64,000 nucleotides of DNA from JAENWD01 sp963796915 (GCA_963796915.1 CAWCNI010000002.1:558001-622000); one strand, 5' to 3'; positions 41,529 through 50,299 are shown, counted from the stretch's first letter. Numbers and translations are program-made. The notes: a model not told the origin generated them from the sequence alone.

Positions 41529-42690
41529 ATGACGACACGCACGATGTGGGTGGCAAGTGGAGTGGCGGCGGGGTTTCTTGCGATCGCGGCACTGCCTGTC
41601 GCGGCCGGCGACCGCGCCGCTTCGGGGCAGCTTGGTGGGTTGCTCAAGGCCGGTGAGAAGGCCAAGCAGGTGCACGACCTGCAGATCACCGACGAGGACG
41701 AGGCCAAGATCGGCGCGGCGGTCAGCGAGAAGATCCGCGTCCGCTACGGCGTCGTGCAGGACCCGGCCGTGACGAAATACGTGACGCTCGTCGGCGACGT
41801 TCTCGCCGCTCAGAGCGACCGGCCGCGCCTGCAGTGGCGATTTATCGTCCTGGACACCGACGGCGTCAACGCCCTGGCCGCGCCCGGCGGATACATTCAC
41901 ATCACCAGGGGCGCGCTGGCCCTGATGACGAGCGAGGCGCAGCTGGCTGGCGTCCTGGGCCACGAGATCATCCACGTCACCGAGAAGCACACGATGCGCG
42001 CCATCCAGAAGGGCAAGGCGATCCAGATGGGCGCCAACGAGACGCTGTCGAACAGCCCGGCGCTGTTGAACAAGATGGTGGAGAAGGCGACTGAAGCTGT
42101 CATGGCCGGTTTCGGACGCGGCGAAGAGCTCGAGGCGGACCAAAAAGGAATCCTGGTCGCCAGCAAGGCTGGTTACGACGCCGAAGGGCCTTGGCGCCTT
42201 CCTTACAGCGCTGGCCGACCGCAACAAGAACTCGACTACCAAGCAGGGGCTGTTCGCCTCCCATCCGGAAATGGACGAGCGCCTTCAGAAGCTGGATGCC
42301 GAGATCAAGAGTCAGAAGCCCGCGGGCACCGCAGTGCTCGACGCGCGCTTCCACCAGAACGTCAGCTACAAGCCGACGGCGATCGCCGCCGTGACGACTG
42401 TCGAGAAGGGCTCGGCCGGCATCGCGGGTGATTCCGGCAAGTCCGGCTCGAGCAGCGCCGGCGACAAGCCGGCTGACGATGCCAGCAAGAAGAAGAAGAG
42501 CGGCTTCGGCCTCTCGAAGCTGTCCGGTGGCGGCGGCGAACAGAAGTCCGCCGAGGTCACTGGCTCCGGCGCGGCCCGAGGAGTGGACTCGGAGCGCAGC
42601 GCCAAGGGCGGCCCGAACCCGGCACCGGTGACTGTGAAGGTCACGGCGGCGGAACTCGCGGAGTTCAAGAAGGACGGCAAGTTGAGCTGA
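41529..42690 (+). CDS. M48-family metalloprotease, exported, frameshifted
   Basis: 386 aa after one extra G near 42187 (AGYDAEG then LGAFLTALADRNKN). Signal peptide ending PVAAG (~26). The zinc motif HEIIH is in GVLGHEIIHVTEKHT (~residues 143-157) and the third ligand lies in GRGEELEADQKG. APGGYIHITRGAL is the usual M48 strand. This is the BepA/LoiP-like periplasmic branch, which takes part in outer-membrane protein quality control. The C-terminal 90 residues are low complexity (KKKKSGFGLSKLSGGGGEQK). Very close to the cyclase gene, so co-transcribed. Confidence 0.87.
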
Positions 42691-42806
42691 TCGACGGCGG
42701 CCACTGCCGGCAGCCAGCCGCCTGCGGCCTGCGATACATGAACGGAGAGGCGCGGATGCCCCCGCGTCCGCGCCTCTCGTCGCTCCTCACCGCCCATCCG
42801 ACCGTG

Positions 42807-42812
42807 TAGAAT
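42807..42812 (+). promoter_or_regulatory. Putative -10 box (TAGAAT) of the MscS/cNMP channel gene
   Basis: TAGAAT ends 8 nt before the GTG start and there is no Shine-Dalgarno sequence; a leaderless mRNA is likely. The -35 is weak. Confidence 0.45.
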
Positions 42813-42820
42813 CGCGCTCG

Positions 42821-44275
42821 GTGGACGGCCTCCTCTCCTCGCTCTCCGCACAAGTCATCGCCGGGTTCGTGCTGCTGGGACTGGCAGTCGCTGTCCGGCT
42901 GATCACGCGCAACCGCGTGATTCGCAGCCGCGTCCGGCTCGACATCATCCTCGCGCTCGTCTTCATCGGCGTCAACGCAGCGCTCGCGGCGCCCGGGCTG
43001 ATACGTCCCGAGACGCGCCCGCTGGCCATCTCGGTCGGCCAGCTCGTGATCGCCTTTGCGGTCATCCACTTCCTGCTGCTGGTGCTGGTGAACCCGCTCC
43101 GCGCCGACAGGGTGCCCGAGCGGTTCCCCACCATCGTCCAGGACGTCACGGTGTTCGTGCTGTTCGCCATGGTCGCGACGCTGGTGCTCGAAGAGAAGTT
43201 CGTCACCACGTCCGCCGTCGGCGCGCTCGTCGCCGGCCTGGCGCTGCAGGACACGCTCGGGAACCTCGTCTCCGGGCTCGCCATTCAGGTCGAGAAGCCG
43301 TTCAGGCTCGGCCACTGGATTCAGCTCGGGGAATGGGAAGGCGCCGTCAGCGAGATCACCTGGCGCGCGGTGAAAGTGCGGACGCGTGACGGCAACGAGC
43401 TGATCATCCCGAACAGCGAGCTCGCGAAGTCCACGCTGGTGAACTACTCCGAACCGGGCGACCCGACGCGGGTCCACGTGGAAGTGGGCACCAGCTACCA
43501 GGACGCGCCCAACGCCGTGAAGGCGGCCATCCTCGACACGCTGGAGCGCGAGTCGATGGTGCTCTCGACGCCGCGGCCGGACGTGCGCCTCGTGGAGTTC
43601 GCGGACTCATCGATCAAGTACCGCGCCGACTTCTGGATCGAGCGCTTCCCGCTCGAGGAGATCGTAAAGGACCGCGTGCTGACGGCGCTGTTCTACACCT
43701 TCAACCGGCGCGGCATCTCGATTCCGTTCCCGATTCAGGTCCAGTACACCGCGGAACTGCCGTCGCTGACGCCGACGCCGGAGAAGCGCGAGCAGTGGGA
43801 ACGCCTGCTTGCCGCGACCAACTTGTTTGGCGCGCTGGAGGCCGACGACCTGCGGCGGCTGGCGACGGAATCACCGCTGCGCATGTTCGGCGCGGGAGAG
43901 ACTGTCTTCCGTCAGGGCGACCAGGGCCAGTCGGCGTTTGTCGTAGGTGAGGGTCGTGTTCGTGTGGTGCTCGAGCCCGCTGGGACCGAGCTGGCAGTAC
44001 TCGGGCGCGGCGACTACTTCGGCGAGATGTCGTTGCTCGCCGGCGAGCCGCGCACCGCCACGATCAACGCGGTCGACGACTGCGAGGTGCTCGAAGTCAC
44101 CGCGGACCGGTTCCGTCAGTTCGTCATCGAGAACCCGGCCATCCTCGAACGGATCGGCGCTGTGGTCGCCGAGCGCCGCGCCGGACTCGCGCGCGCCCGC
44201 TCGTCCACAGTCGACGTCCCGCTCGAGTCCGCGCACAACCTGGTGGCCCGCGTCCGGCGGTTCTTCGGGATTTAG
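42821..44275 (+). CDS. MscS-family channel with C-terminal cyclic-nucleotide-binding domain
   Basis: A 484-aa inner-membrane protein. Four hydrophobic segments occupy residues ~1-150, the last being the pore helix (FVTTSAVGALVAGLALQDTL, then GNLVSGLAI). The MscS beta domain follows (GDWIQLGEW-like segment, WRAVKVRTRDGNELIIPNSELAK) and then the alpha/beta domain to ~310. Residues ~330-450 are a cNMP-binding fold whose phosphate cassette FGEMSLLAGEPRTATI keeps the conserved Glu and Arg. This is the architecture of bacterial cyclic-nucleotide-gated (bCNG) MscS-superfamily channels. A CHASE2 cyclase is encoded 1.3 kb upstream on the same strand. Confidence 0.92.
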   Translation: MDGLLSSLSAQVIAGFVLLGLAVAVRLITRNRVIRSRVRLDIILALVFIGVNAALAAPGLIRPETRPLAISVGQLVIAFAVIHFLLLVLVNPLRADRVPERFPTIVQDVTVFVLFAMVATLVLEEKFVTTSAVGALVAGLALQDTLGNLVSGLAIQVEKPFRLGHWIQLGEWEGAVSEITWRAVKVRTRDGNELIIPNSELAKSTLVNYSEPGDPTRVHVEVGTSYQDAPNAVKAAILDTLERESMVLSTPRPDVRLVEFADSSIKYRADFWIERFPLEEIVKDRVLTALFYTFNRRGISIPFPIQVQYTAELPSLTPTPEKREQWERLLAATNLFGALEADDLRRLATESPLRMFGAGETVFRQGDQGQSAFVVGEGRVRVVLEPAGTELAVLGRGDYFGEMSLLAGEPRTATINAVDDCEVLEVTADRFRQFVIENPAILERIGAVVAERRAGLARARSSTVDVPLESAHNLVARVRRFFGI

Positions 44276-44351
44276 CGCCGCACTGCGGCACCGCCGCACT
44301 GCAGCACGGCACTGCAGCACGGCGCCGCCGCCGCACTGCAGCACCGCAGTT
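44276..44351. repeat. CTGCAG-rich short repeat cluster
   Basis: Three copies of GCACTGCAGCAC and a fourth variant (GCACTGCGGCAC), partly tandem with a 13-bp period, directly after the MscS stop codon and before the convergent small secreted-protein gene. Several self-complementary CTGCAG cores could form hairpins; there is no T-tract. Confidence 0.7.
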
Positions 44352-44358
44352 CTACCTG

Positions 44359-44772
44359 TCAGTACCGCCAACCCCAGCTCCGGCCTCGATTGCCGTTCCA
44401 GCTTTCCCGCCGATACCCTTCGTCGTAGCCGCGAAGGAAACCGCTGCGGTAGGCGCGCTCGTACTGGTCGCGCGAGCCGTAGTGGCGGTTGTAGCCGCGA
44501 TCGGCGTCGCGATACCAGCGATGATGCCGCGGATCGAACCGGTCGCGGTCGTGCCCGTCGTCGCGGCCCTTGTTCAGCCCGTCGCGGTAGCCCCTGTCGA
44601 AGCCAGTCTCCGCGCCGTAGCCGCGGTAGCGGTAGTCGTCTCCGTACTGCGAGTGCCCTTGACGTGATCCCGAGCCCCAGCCATCGCCGGCCCACTGTGC
44701 CTGGAGCGGCGTCGTGCACGCCAGGCCGGCCACGATCGCGAGGGCCGGAATCAGGGTGCGCTTTGCGGTCAT
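44359..44772 (-). CDS. Small secreted Gly/Tyr/Arg-rich protein
   Basis: 137 aa, not assigned to a named family. Signal peptide ending PLQAQ (~26), then a very hydrophilic sequence rich in Gly, Tyr, Arg and Asp, with a recurring YxxGxxxG-like pattern (FDRGYRDGLNKGRDDG, YERAYRSGFLRGYDEGY). The pattern resembles the C-terminus of the EF-hand protein at 19697-20506. Possibly an envelope or matrix protein. Confidence 0.7.
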   Translation of the reverse strand: MTAKRTLIPALAIVAGLACTTPLQAQWAGDGWGSGSRQGHSQYGDDYRYRGYGAETGFDRGYRDGLNKGRDDGHDRDRFDPRHHRWYRDADRGYNRHYGSRDQYERAYRSGFLRGYDEGYRRESWNGNRGRSWGWRY

Positions 44773-44882
44773 CGTCTCATCGCCTCCGAATCAGACAGGC
44801 ACCTCACCTCAGATCAAGGTGGATGCCAGGCGTGACCGGCCGGCGACGTGTGAAAATTCGGAATATTTCGTGTGAGGAGAAA

Positions 44883-44939
44883 ATGCGGCTGCGGCTGGGC
44901 GTCACCAAAAGAGTACGCGCGGCGTCGGCGCAAGGCTGA
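44883..44939 (+). CDS. Possible 18-aa micro-ORF
   Basis: ATG at 44883 preceded by GAGGAGA and an AT-rich stretch that is unusual for this DNA (GAAAATTCGGAATATTTCG). It encodes a basic peptide, MRLRLGVTKRVRAASAQG. Only context supports it; it may be chance. Confidence 0.2.
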   Translation: MRLRLGVTKRVRAASAQG

Positions 44940-44944
44940 CGCGA

Positions 44945-46138
44945 CTACTTGAACGGCGTCCGCAACAACCGCCCCGCTTCAGCACGAGTGTCGTCGTCGT
45001 TGCCGGTGATCGAGAGCGGGATCGCGGAGCGATAGGCCTGCAGCGCGTCCTGCCGGCGACCCTGCAGATCGGCGAGCTTGCCGCGCTCGAGAGCAATGCG
45101 CGCCTTCACCCAGTCCGCCGCGTCCAGCCGGCGCGCCTGCTCCAGATCCTCGCCAGCCCCCTGCAGCTTCCGGAGCGCCAGGCGAGCGACGCCGCGCTTG
45201 AACCACCAGAGCGCTTCCTCGCCGAAGGCGCGTGGCCGCGTGTCGCCCGCGAATCGGGCAAACCCGTCGGTCAGTATGCCTTCGGCCTCCGCCATCTGTC
45301 CGGCGCGAATGAGCGCGGACGCCGTCTCGAGGCAGAAGAGACGGTTGCGCGGGAAGCGAGTCATCAGGCCGCGCGCCACTGTGGTGGCGTCGGCGTGCCG
45401 GCCTTCACGGCTGTAGAGGAGCAGGAGCGCCACCTGCGCGTCCACCTGCGAATCGCTCGGGTAGTGTGCCGCGTCCTCGACCAGCCGCAGGCCTTCCGCC
45501 TTCCCGCCGCCAAATCCCGCCAGATACGCCACCAGGCGCGCCGGCAGGCTCAGGGTGGCGATGATGTAGCGATAGCTGCCGACGATGAGCCCCGCGTCCT
45601 TGCGCGATGGATCCAGCGCCAGGACCCGCTCGTGCGAGTCGAAGGCACGCTTCGCCTGGTGGAACGACCCCATCACCCGGCCTTCGACAGTCGCGCCGTA
45701 CGAGGCCTGCACGCCAACCGCAGCCCCGACGTCGTACAGCGCCTGCACGTCGTTGGGCCGCGCAGCCAGGTGTTGCTCGGCCAGCTGCAGTGCCTTGGCC
45801 GCGTTGGTCGCAAACGCCTTCGCCTCCTCCGCGGGAGGGGCGGGCTGCGGCAGGTCGCTGCGGCGCATCCCGCCGAGATATTGATCGACGCTGATCGATC
45901 CCCGCCCGAACACGATGTGCAGCCAGGCCGCGGCCGCTCGTGCGCGGTAGGTCGCCGAATCGCCGGGATCCTGGACGATCGCCTGATCGAACAGGCGCAC
46001 GGCCTCTGGATAGTCCAGGTTGTAGGCAGCGTCAAACGCCTGCTCTCTCAGGGCACGCGCCGACGCCGCCGGTGACGCCGACGGCGGGGCGGAGAGAGAC
46101 AGCACGATGCCGAATAACGCTGCGCGCGCCGTCGTCAT
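44945..46138 (-). CDS. Secreted TPR-like repeat protein
   Basis: A 397-aa exported protein; signal peptide ending SASPAASA (~27). TPR-type helical hairpins: AFDAAYNLDYPEAVRLFDQA, ALQLAEQHLAARPNDVQALY, QVDAQVALLLLYSREGRHAD, LFCLETASALIRAGQMAEA and the C-terminal RRLDAADWVKARIALERGKL. No enzymatic motif. The start ATG 46138 gives a clean signal peptide; longer versions add an Arg-rich stretch without family character. It is divergent from the proline-racemase-like gene. Confidence 0.75.
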   Translation of the reverse strand: MTTARAALFGIVLSLSAPPSASPAASARALREQAFDAAYNLDYPEAVRLFDQAIVQDPGDSATYRARAAAAWLHIVFGRGSISVDQYLGGMRRSDLPQPAPPAEEAKAFATNAAKALQLAEQHLAARPNDVQALYDVGAAVGVQASYGATVEGRVMGSFHQAKRAFDSHERVLALDPSRKDAGLIVGSYRYIIATLSLPARLVAYLAGFGGGKAEGLRLVEDAAHYPSDSQVDAQVALLLLYSREGRHADATTVARGLMTRFPRNRLFCLETASALIRAGQMAEAEGILTDGFARFAGDTRPRAFGEEALWWFKRGVARLALRKLQGAGEDLEQARRLDAADWVKARIALERGKLADLQGRRQDALQAYRSAIPLSITGNDDDTRAEAGRLLRTPFK

Positions 46139-46278
46139 GCGCAGCGGGCTCGCGCAGCGCGGCAGAGGGCAGGTGCGGGCATCTCGCCACAGCGTAGCAG
46201 ACCCGTTCGCGCCGAGGTTGTCGCGATCGCGAGCCAACGTCGCGCGAAACGCTCGGGAGATTCGTGGAGAATGGACGG

Positions 46279-47301
46279 ATGCCAATCACTACGCTGGACG
46301 CGCACGTCGCCGGCGGCGTCGTCCGGCTCCTGACGTCGGGCCTGCCGCGCGTCGAGGGGGCGACGCTCGATGCGCGCGCCGGCGCGCTGGTCGAGGCAGC
46401 GGGACCAGCGCTGCTCGCGCTGTCGCGCGAGCCTCGGGCGCTGCCAGGCACCGTCACCGCGGTCTTCGCCGAAGCCGACGCACCCGACGCCGACGGCGCC
46501 CTCCTGTTCTTCGACGACGCCGGTCCCGTGGCATGCAGCGGTCACGCGCTGCTCGGCGCGTCAGCACTTGCGTTGGCGCGTGGCCTGCTGCTGCCGCGGC
46601 GTCGCGGCGAGGTGCGCCTCGAGACCCTCGCCGGTCTCGTTGATCTTGGTGTGCCGCAGACGGCCCTGTCGCACGAGGGTCCGTGGACGCTGTCGTTTCT
46701 GGCCAGGCAGGCGCGCGTGCTGCGGGCGAACCAGGCTGTCGTCATCGGGCGGCGGACCGTGCATGTGGACGTGGTCTGGACCGGGGCCGGCGCCACTGCG
46801 ATCGTCGATGCCGAGGCTGCCGGTGTGCCGCTGGTCGCCGCACGACAGCTCGAGCTCCAGCGCGGCGGACTCGAGGTCCATCGTCATCTGAATGAAACCA
46901 TCCGCCTCGCGCATCCCACCAGCGGTGGCCGCGTCGAAACCGACGCCGTGGTGTTCATCGGCGTCGCGCCAGAGCACGGCGCGGAAGTGCTGAGCGCGAC
47001 AGTGACTGCCGACGGGCTCGTCGAACGCTCGCCGTGCGCCGAGAGCACCGTCGCGATCGCGACAGTCCTGTTTGCAATGGGCGCGCTGCCGGCCGGCCGG
47101 CAGCTGATTCATCAGGGTCTTGTCGGCACCAGACTTCGGGCGACGCCCCTGTCGAGGATGGGCGAGGGCAGCGACGTCGATCTCGACGTGGAGGTGGAAG
47201 GCGAGACCTGGCCCATCGGCGAGCACGCGTTCGTTTCGCAGCCGGACGATCCCCTCGCAGACGGCGTGGAGTGGCGTCCGCCGCGCGCGTTACATCCTTG
47301 A
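46279..47301 (+). CDS. Proline racemase superfamily protein (4-hydroxyproline epimerase-like, Ser/Cys type)
   Basis: A 340-aa member of the proline racemase superfamily, which epimerises or dehydrates proline derivatives. In place of the usual MCGHG the first active-site loop reads ACSGHALLG, giving Ser at the first catalytic position; the second Cys is kept in VERSPCAEST. Ser/Cys members have been reported in this superfamily and several act on 4-hydroxyproline. ATG 46279 is used because GTGGAG lies 8 nt upstream; GTG 46264 is an alternative. No other hydroxyproline genes are nearby. Confidence 0.82.
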   Translation: MPITTLDAHVAGGVVRLLTSGLPRVEGATLDARAGALVEAAGPALLALSREPRALPGTVTAVFAEADAPDADGALLFFDDAGPVACSGHALLGASALALARGLLLPRRRGEVRLETLAGLVDLGVPQTALSHEGPWTLSFLARQARVLRANQAVVIGRRTVHVDVVWTGAGATAIVDAEAAGVPLVAARQLELQRGGLEVHRHLNETIRLAHPTSGGRVETDAVVFIGVAPEHGAEVLSATVTADGLVERSPCAESTVAIATVLFAMGALPAGRQLIHQGLVGTRLRATPLSRMGEGSDVDLDVEVEGETWPIGEHAFVSQPDDPLADGVEWRPPRALHP

Positions 47302-47326
47302 CACTCGGATAGGTGCCGCCTATAGT
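47298..47326 (+). promoter_or_regulatory. Sigma-70-type promoter of the HEAT-repeat gene
   Basis: TTGACA (47298-47303), a 17-nt spacer and TATAGT (47321-47326), 37 nt before the ATG at 47364. The -35 overlaps the stop codon of the proline-racemase-like gene. Confidence 0.75.
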
Positions 47327-47363
47327 CGCGACCATTCCCCCGGATTTCGAGCGAAGGAGATCC

Positions 47364-48260
47364 ATGCGCGGCCGAACGGTGGTGGCAGCCTGTCTCGCGG
47401 CGGGACTGCTGGCCCCTGCGTGGGCAGCGGCGTCGGACGAGCCGTTCTGGAACGCGCGTCCGCTTGGCTACTGGCTGAATCAGCTGCGGGTGGGCGACGC
47501 CGCGGCGCGCGAGCTGGCGGCGCGCGGCGTCAACGAGATCGCGACGGCGCACGGGAGTGCCACTGTCACTGCCGCCGTGCCTTTACTCATGCCCTGTCTG
47601 GATGCTGCGGACGCGCCGCTGCGCGCGGCTGCAGCAGACGCTCTGGCGCCGATCGGCGCCGCGGCGCTTTCTGCCGGACCTCGCCTGCTGACCATGTTCG
47701 AGCACGATCCTGATCCCGGCGTCCGGCGTTCGGCCGGCGTGGCGGCCACGCGAGTGGTGCCTGGATCGTCGACGCTCGTCACGGTCGCCGGGCGCGTCCT
47801 GTTGCGTGACGACGATTCCAGCGTCCGCCAGGTGGCGGCGGCATCGCTTGTCGAAGCCGGCTCCGCCGCGACGCCGGCGCTGGCCGCCGCACAGCGCGCG
47901 CTCGCCGACGGCGATCCGATGGTGCGCGTGTATTCGGCGGCCGTCGTCGCCAGGCTCGGCGGCACTGCCGAGGCGGTCCCGGTGCTGCTGTCAGGTCTGA
48001 CCGGGCAGGACAGCCCCGTTCGCGCGGAATCCGCCGGACTCCTCGCCGACGTCGCGCCGGCCGACGTCCGGCTCGTGCCTGCGCTCGTCACCGCGCTGAA
48101 AGACGACGACCGGCTGGTGCGCATCGCTGCGGCCGACGCACTGGGGACCATCGGGCCGCCGGCTCGCATCGCCATCGATCCGCTGTGGCACATGATTCGT
48201 GATCCCGACGACACCGTGCGAGAGCACGCGCTCCGCGCGCTGCGCCTGATCAAGGGTTGA
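47364..48260 (+). CDS. Secreted HEAT-repeat protein
   Basis: A 298-aa exported protein with a signal peptide (cleavage near AWAAA, ~24) and about six HEAT repeats: CLDAADAPLRAAAADALAPI, HDPDPGVRRSAGVAATRV, DDDSSVRQVAAASLVEAG, DGDPMVRVYSAAVVARLGG, DSPVRAESAGLLADVAP and DDRLVRIAAADALGTIGPPA. A protein-protein scaffold is inferred. GAAGGAGA precedes the ATG. It has its own promoter. Confidence 0.85.
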   Translation: MRGRTVVAACLAAGLLAPAWAAASDEPFWNARPLGYWLNQLRVGDAAARELAARGVNEIATAHGSATVTAAVPLLMPCLDAADAPLRAAAADALAPIGAAALSAGPRLLTMFEHDPDPGVRRSAGVAATRVVPGSSTLVTVAGRVLLRDDDSSVRQVAAASLVEAGSAATPALAAAQRALADGDPMVRVYSAAVVARLGGTAEAVPVLLSGLTGQDSPVRAESAGLLADVAPADVRLVPALVTALKDDDRLVRIAAADALGTIGPPARIAIDPLWHMIRDPDDTVREHALRALRLIKG

Positions 48261-48325
48261 GCGTCGGTCGACGTCCGTTCCTGCGCGGCCGCAGTTCCGC
48301 GGCCGCCTCTTCCCCGGAGCTTCGA

Positions 48326-49147
48326 ATGTCAAAGACCCTGTCGCTCGCGGCTGCAGCGCTTGTCTGCACGCTCGCGTCCGGATGCATCAACGCCGTCACC
48401 ACGATTCGGCTCAAGCCCGATGGGAGCGGCACGATCGAGCAGTCTGTGGCGATCAAGGCCGAAGCGGCCGAGCAGCTCGCGCAGATGGCCGCCGGCTTCG
48501 GCGATGCCGGCAAGACGCCAGCGAAGACGCCCGAGCTGTTTTCAGAACAGGAGATGAAGGACGCCGCGACCAAGTACGGCGAGGGCGTGACGTTTGTCTC
48601 GAGCAAGCCAATCAAGAACAAGGACTACGTGGGCAGGGTCGCCACCTACGCGTTCACCGACATCACGAAGGTCCGCGTCAGCCAGAAGCCGCCGACGCCC
48701 AAGGCCGGCATGGAGAGCCCCGCGCCAAAGTCGGCGCCGGAAGACGTGTCGTTCAAGTTCGTGAAACAGCCCATGGGCGACTCGATCGTCACGGTGGTGT
48801 TCCCATCGCCGGACTTCACCAAGAAGGGCGATGCGACGAAGAAGCCTGCCGGGCCGGCGCAGAAGCCCGACCCGCAACAGATTGAGATGATGAAGAAAAT
48901 GTTCGACGGGATGCACATCGAGATCGCCCTCGACGTAGCCGGCACGATCGTGAAGACCAACAGCCCCTATGTCGAGGGCACGCGCGTCACGTTGCTCGAG
49001 ATGGACTTCTCGCAGCTGATGAACAACGACGCGCTGCTCAGCCAGATGTCCGAGCCCAGTTCCGTTGAGGAGGCCAAGAAGATGCTCAAGGACGTCAAGG
49101 GCTTCAAGATCAATCTCGACAAGGAAGTGAACGTCGAGTTCAAGTAA
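48326..49147 (+). CDS. Hypothetical lipoprotein
   Basis: 273 aa, not recognised beyond a lipoprotein signal (LVCTLASGC, lipid Cys20). The mature part begins INAVTTIRLKPDGSGTIEQS, a strand pattern common in acidobacterial lipoproteins of unknown function, and includes a Lys/Pro-rich linker (KKPAGPAQKPDPQQ) before a C-terminal helix (EEAKKMLKDVKGFKINLDKE). It follows the HEAT gene by 65 bp on the same strand. Confidence 0.75.
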   Translation: MSKTLSLAAAALVCTLASGCINAVTTIRLKPDGSGTIEQSVAIKAEAAEQLAQMAAGFGDAGKTPAKTPELFSEQEMKDAATKYGEGVTFVSSKPIKNKDYVGRVATYAFTDITKVRVSQKPPTPKAGMESPAPKSAPEDVSFKFVKQPMGDSIVTVVFPSPDFTKKGDATKKPAGPAQKPDPQQIEMMKKMFDGMHIEIALDVAGTIVKTNSPYVEGTRVTLLEMDFSQLMNNDALLSQMSEPSSVEEAKKMLKDVKGFKINLDKEVNVEFK

Positions 49148-49174
49148 GCGCCTGTGACAGGGTCAGCCGCGCGG

Positions 49175-49834
49175 CTAAGCCCGCGCGGCGGCCAGCGCGT
49201 CGACGTACTGCCGCGCCAGGGCAGTGATCTGCGCGAAATCTCCCGCGTCAATTGCCGCCTTCGACACGAGCTCGCCGCCGACTCCCACCGCCACCGCGCC
49301 CGCCTTCACGAAGTCGGCCATCGTCTGCAGGTTGACGCCTCCCGTAGGGCAGAGGGGGATCTGCGGAAACGGGCCCTTGAGCGCCCTGAGGTACGCGGCG
49401 CCGCCGACATTGCTCGCCGGGAAGACCTTGACGATGTCGCCGCCGGCGGACCAGGCCTGGAACACTTCGGTTGGCGTCATCGCGCCCGGCAGCACAGCGA
49501 CGTGATGTTCCAGAGCTGTGGCGATCACGTCGGGCACGACGCAGGGCGTCACGAGGAACTCGGCGCCCGCTTCGAGGGAGCCTTCGGCAAGCGCCCGGCT
49601 GGTGACTGTGCCCGCGCCGAGCAGCACGTCGGCGCCAAAGCGCGTCGAGACGGCGCGGATCGCGGCGACGGCGTCCGGCACCGTCATCGTGATTTCGAGC
49701 GTGCGGATGCCCCCTTCGACGAGCGCGTCGACCACGCGGAGCGCGATGTCGGCCGACTCCGCGCGGATGACCGGCACGATGCCGCCCGCCCTCATGCCTG
49801 CCAGCACTTCCTGCTTGCCACGCCGTGATGCCAT
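49175..49834 (-). CDS. eda: 2-keto-3-deoxy-6-phosphogluconate / 4-hydroxy-2-oxoglutarate aldolase
   Basis: A 219-aa class I aldolase (KDPG/KHG family) that cleaves KDPG to pyruvate and glyceraldehyde 3-phosphate, or KHG to pyruvate and glyoxylate. The Schiff-base lysine is in DIVKVFPASNVGG. VPVIRAESADIALRVVDALV, LEITMTVPDAV, LLGAGTVTS and LCPTGGVNLQ are the usual phosphate and substrate segments. No edd or sugar-acid gene is adjacent; KHG cleavage would fit hydroxyproline breakdown with the racemase-like gene 2 kb away. TACAAT and AGGGAG precede the start. Confidence 0.93.
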   Translation of the reverse strand: MASRRGKQEVLAGMRAGGIVPVIRAESADIALRVVDALVEGGIRTLEITMTVPDAVAAIRAVSTRFGADVLLGAGTVTSRALAEGSLEAGAEFLVTPCVVPDVIATALEHHVAVLPGAMTPTEVFQAWSAGGDIVKVFPASNVGGAAYLRALKGPFPQIPLCPTGGVNLQTMADFVKAGAVAVGVGGELVSKAAIDAGDFAQITALARQYVDALAAARA

Positions 49835-50299
49835 GCCTGCTCCCTTGAGGAAACGTCATTGTAACGGTCTGACCACTACCGGCTCGCGACAGGCGAAAGC
49901 CGTGAGCAGCCCGACAGTTTCGTAACGGGCCGGGGACAGGACCCGATGAATTCAGGCCTGAAATCGTCGATCTACCGCCTGGCCCGCAATTCGCAGCGGG
50001 ATTGTCCCCGAGCGGTTGTCCGTCCGGCGAACTCCCCGGCGGGCCTATCCGTCTATCTCAGTGAAGGTGAGAGGCAATTCCATGAACAGCTTTGATTGGT
50101 CGTTCTCGGGTAGTGCGGAACTTGTGACCGGCGTGTTGCTTGCGGCGCTGTTGATCGTCGCCGCGCTTTCGTAAGGCTCCGCTCCGTCAACCTGCACCCT
50201 CCGGCTGGAACTTCGGGTAGGGCCGGCGGACATCACCACATACACCTGACATTCGCAGTGGCGCCGCAGGCGCCCCGGCGCGCTGTGGTCAGGCGTGCG
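49835..50299. other. 465-bp intergenic region
   Basis: Between eda and the third VWA gene. Apart from the eda promoter (TACAAT near 49858 on the minus strand) and the possible 30-codon ORF at 50082-50174, I recognise nothing. The GC-rich stretch 49920-50045 (GGACAGGACCC, GGATTGTCCCCG) might fold, but matches no RNA family I can name. Confidence 0.5.
50082..50174 (+). CDS. Possible 30-aa single-pass membrane peptide
   Basis: ATG to TAA, 30 residues beginning MNSFDWSFSGS and ending with one hydrophobic helix (LVTGVLLAALLIVAALS). A purine-rich GAGAGG lies 6-11 nt upstream. Size and shape recall KdpF-type small membrane proteins, but the KdpF C-terminal motif and kdpABC are absent. Confidence 0.35.
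   Translation: MNSFDWSFSGSAELVTGVLLAALLIVAALS

Noticed and set aside
49920..50045. Known riboswitch upstream of the third VWA gene or eda
   Set aside because: The GC-rich segments can pair but do not match the conserved core of any class I know; kept only as unexplained intergenic sequence.
50082..50174. KdpF with a kdp operon and c-di-AMP riboswitch
   Set aside because: The peptide lacks the KdpF C-terminal motif, no kdpABC follows, and the upstream region has none of the conserved riboswitch segments I can recall.
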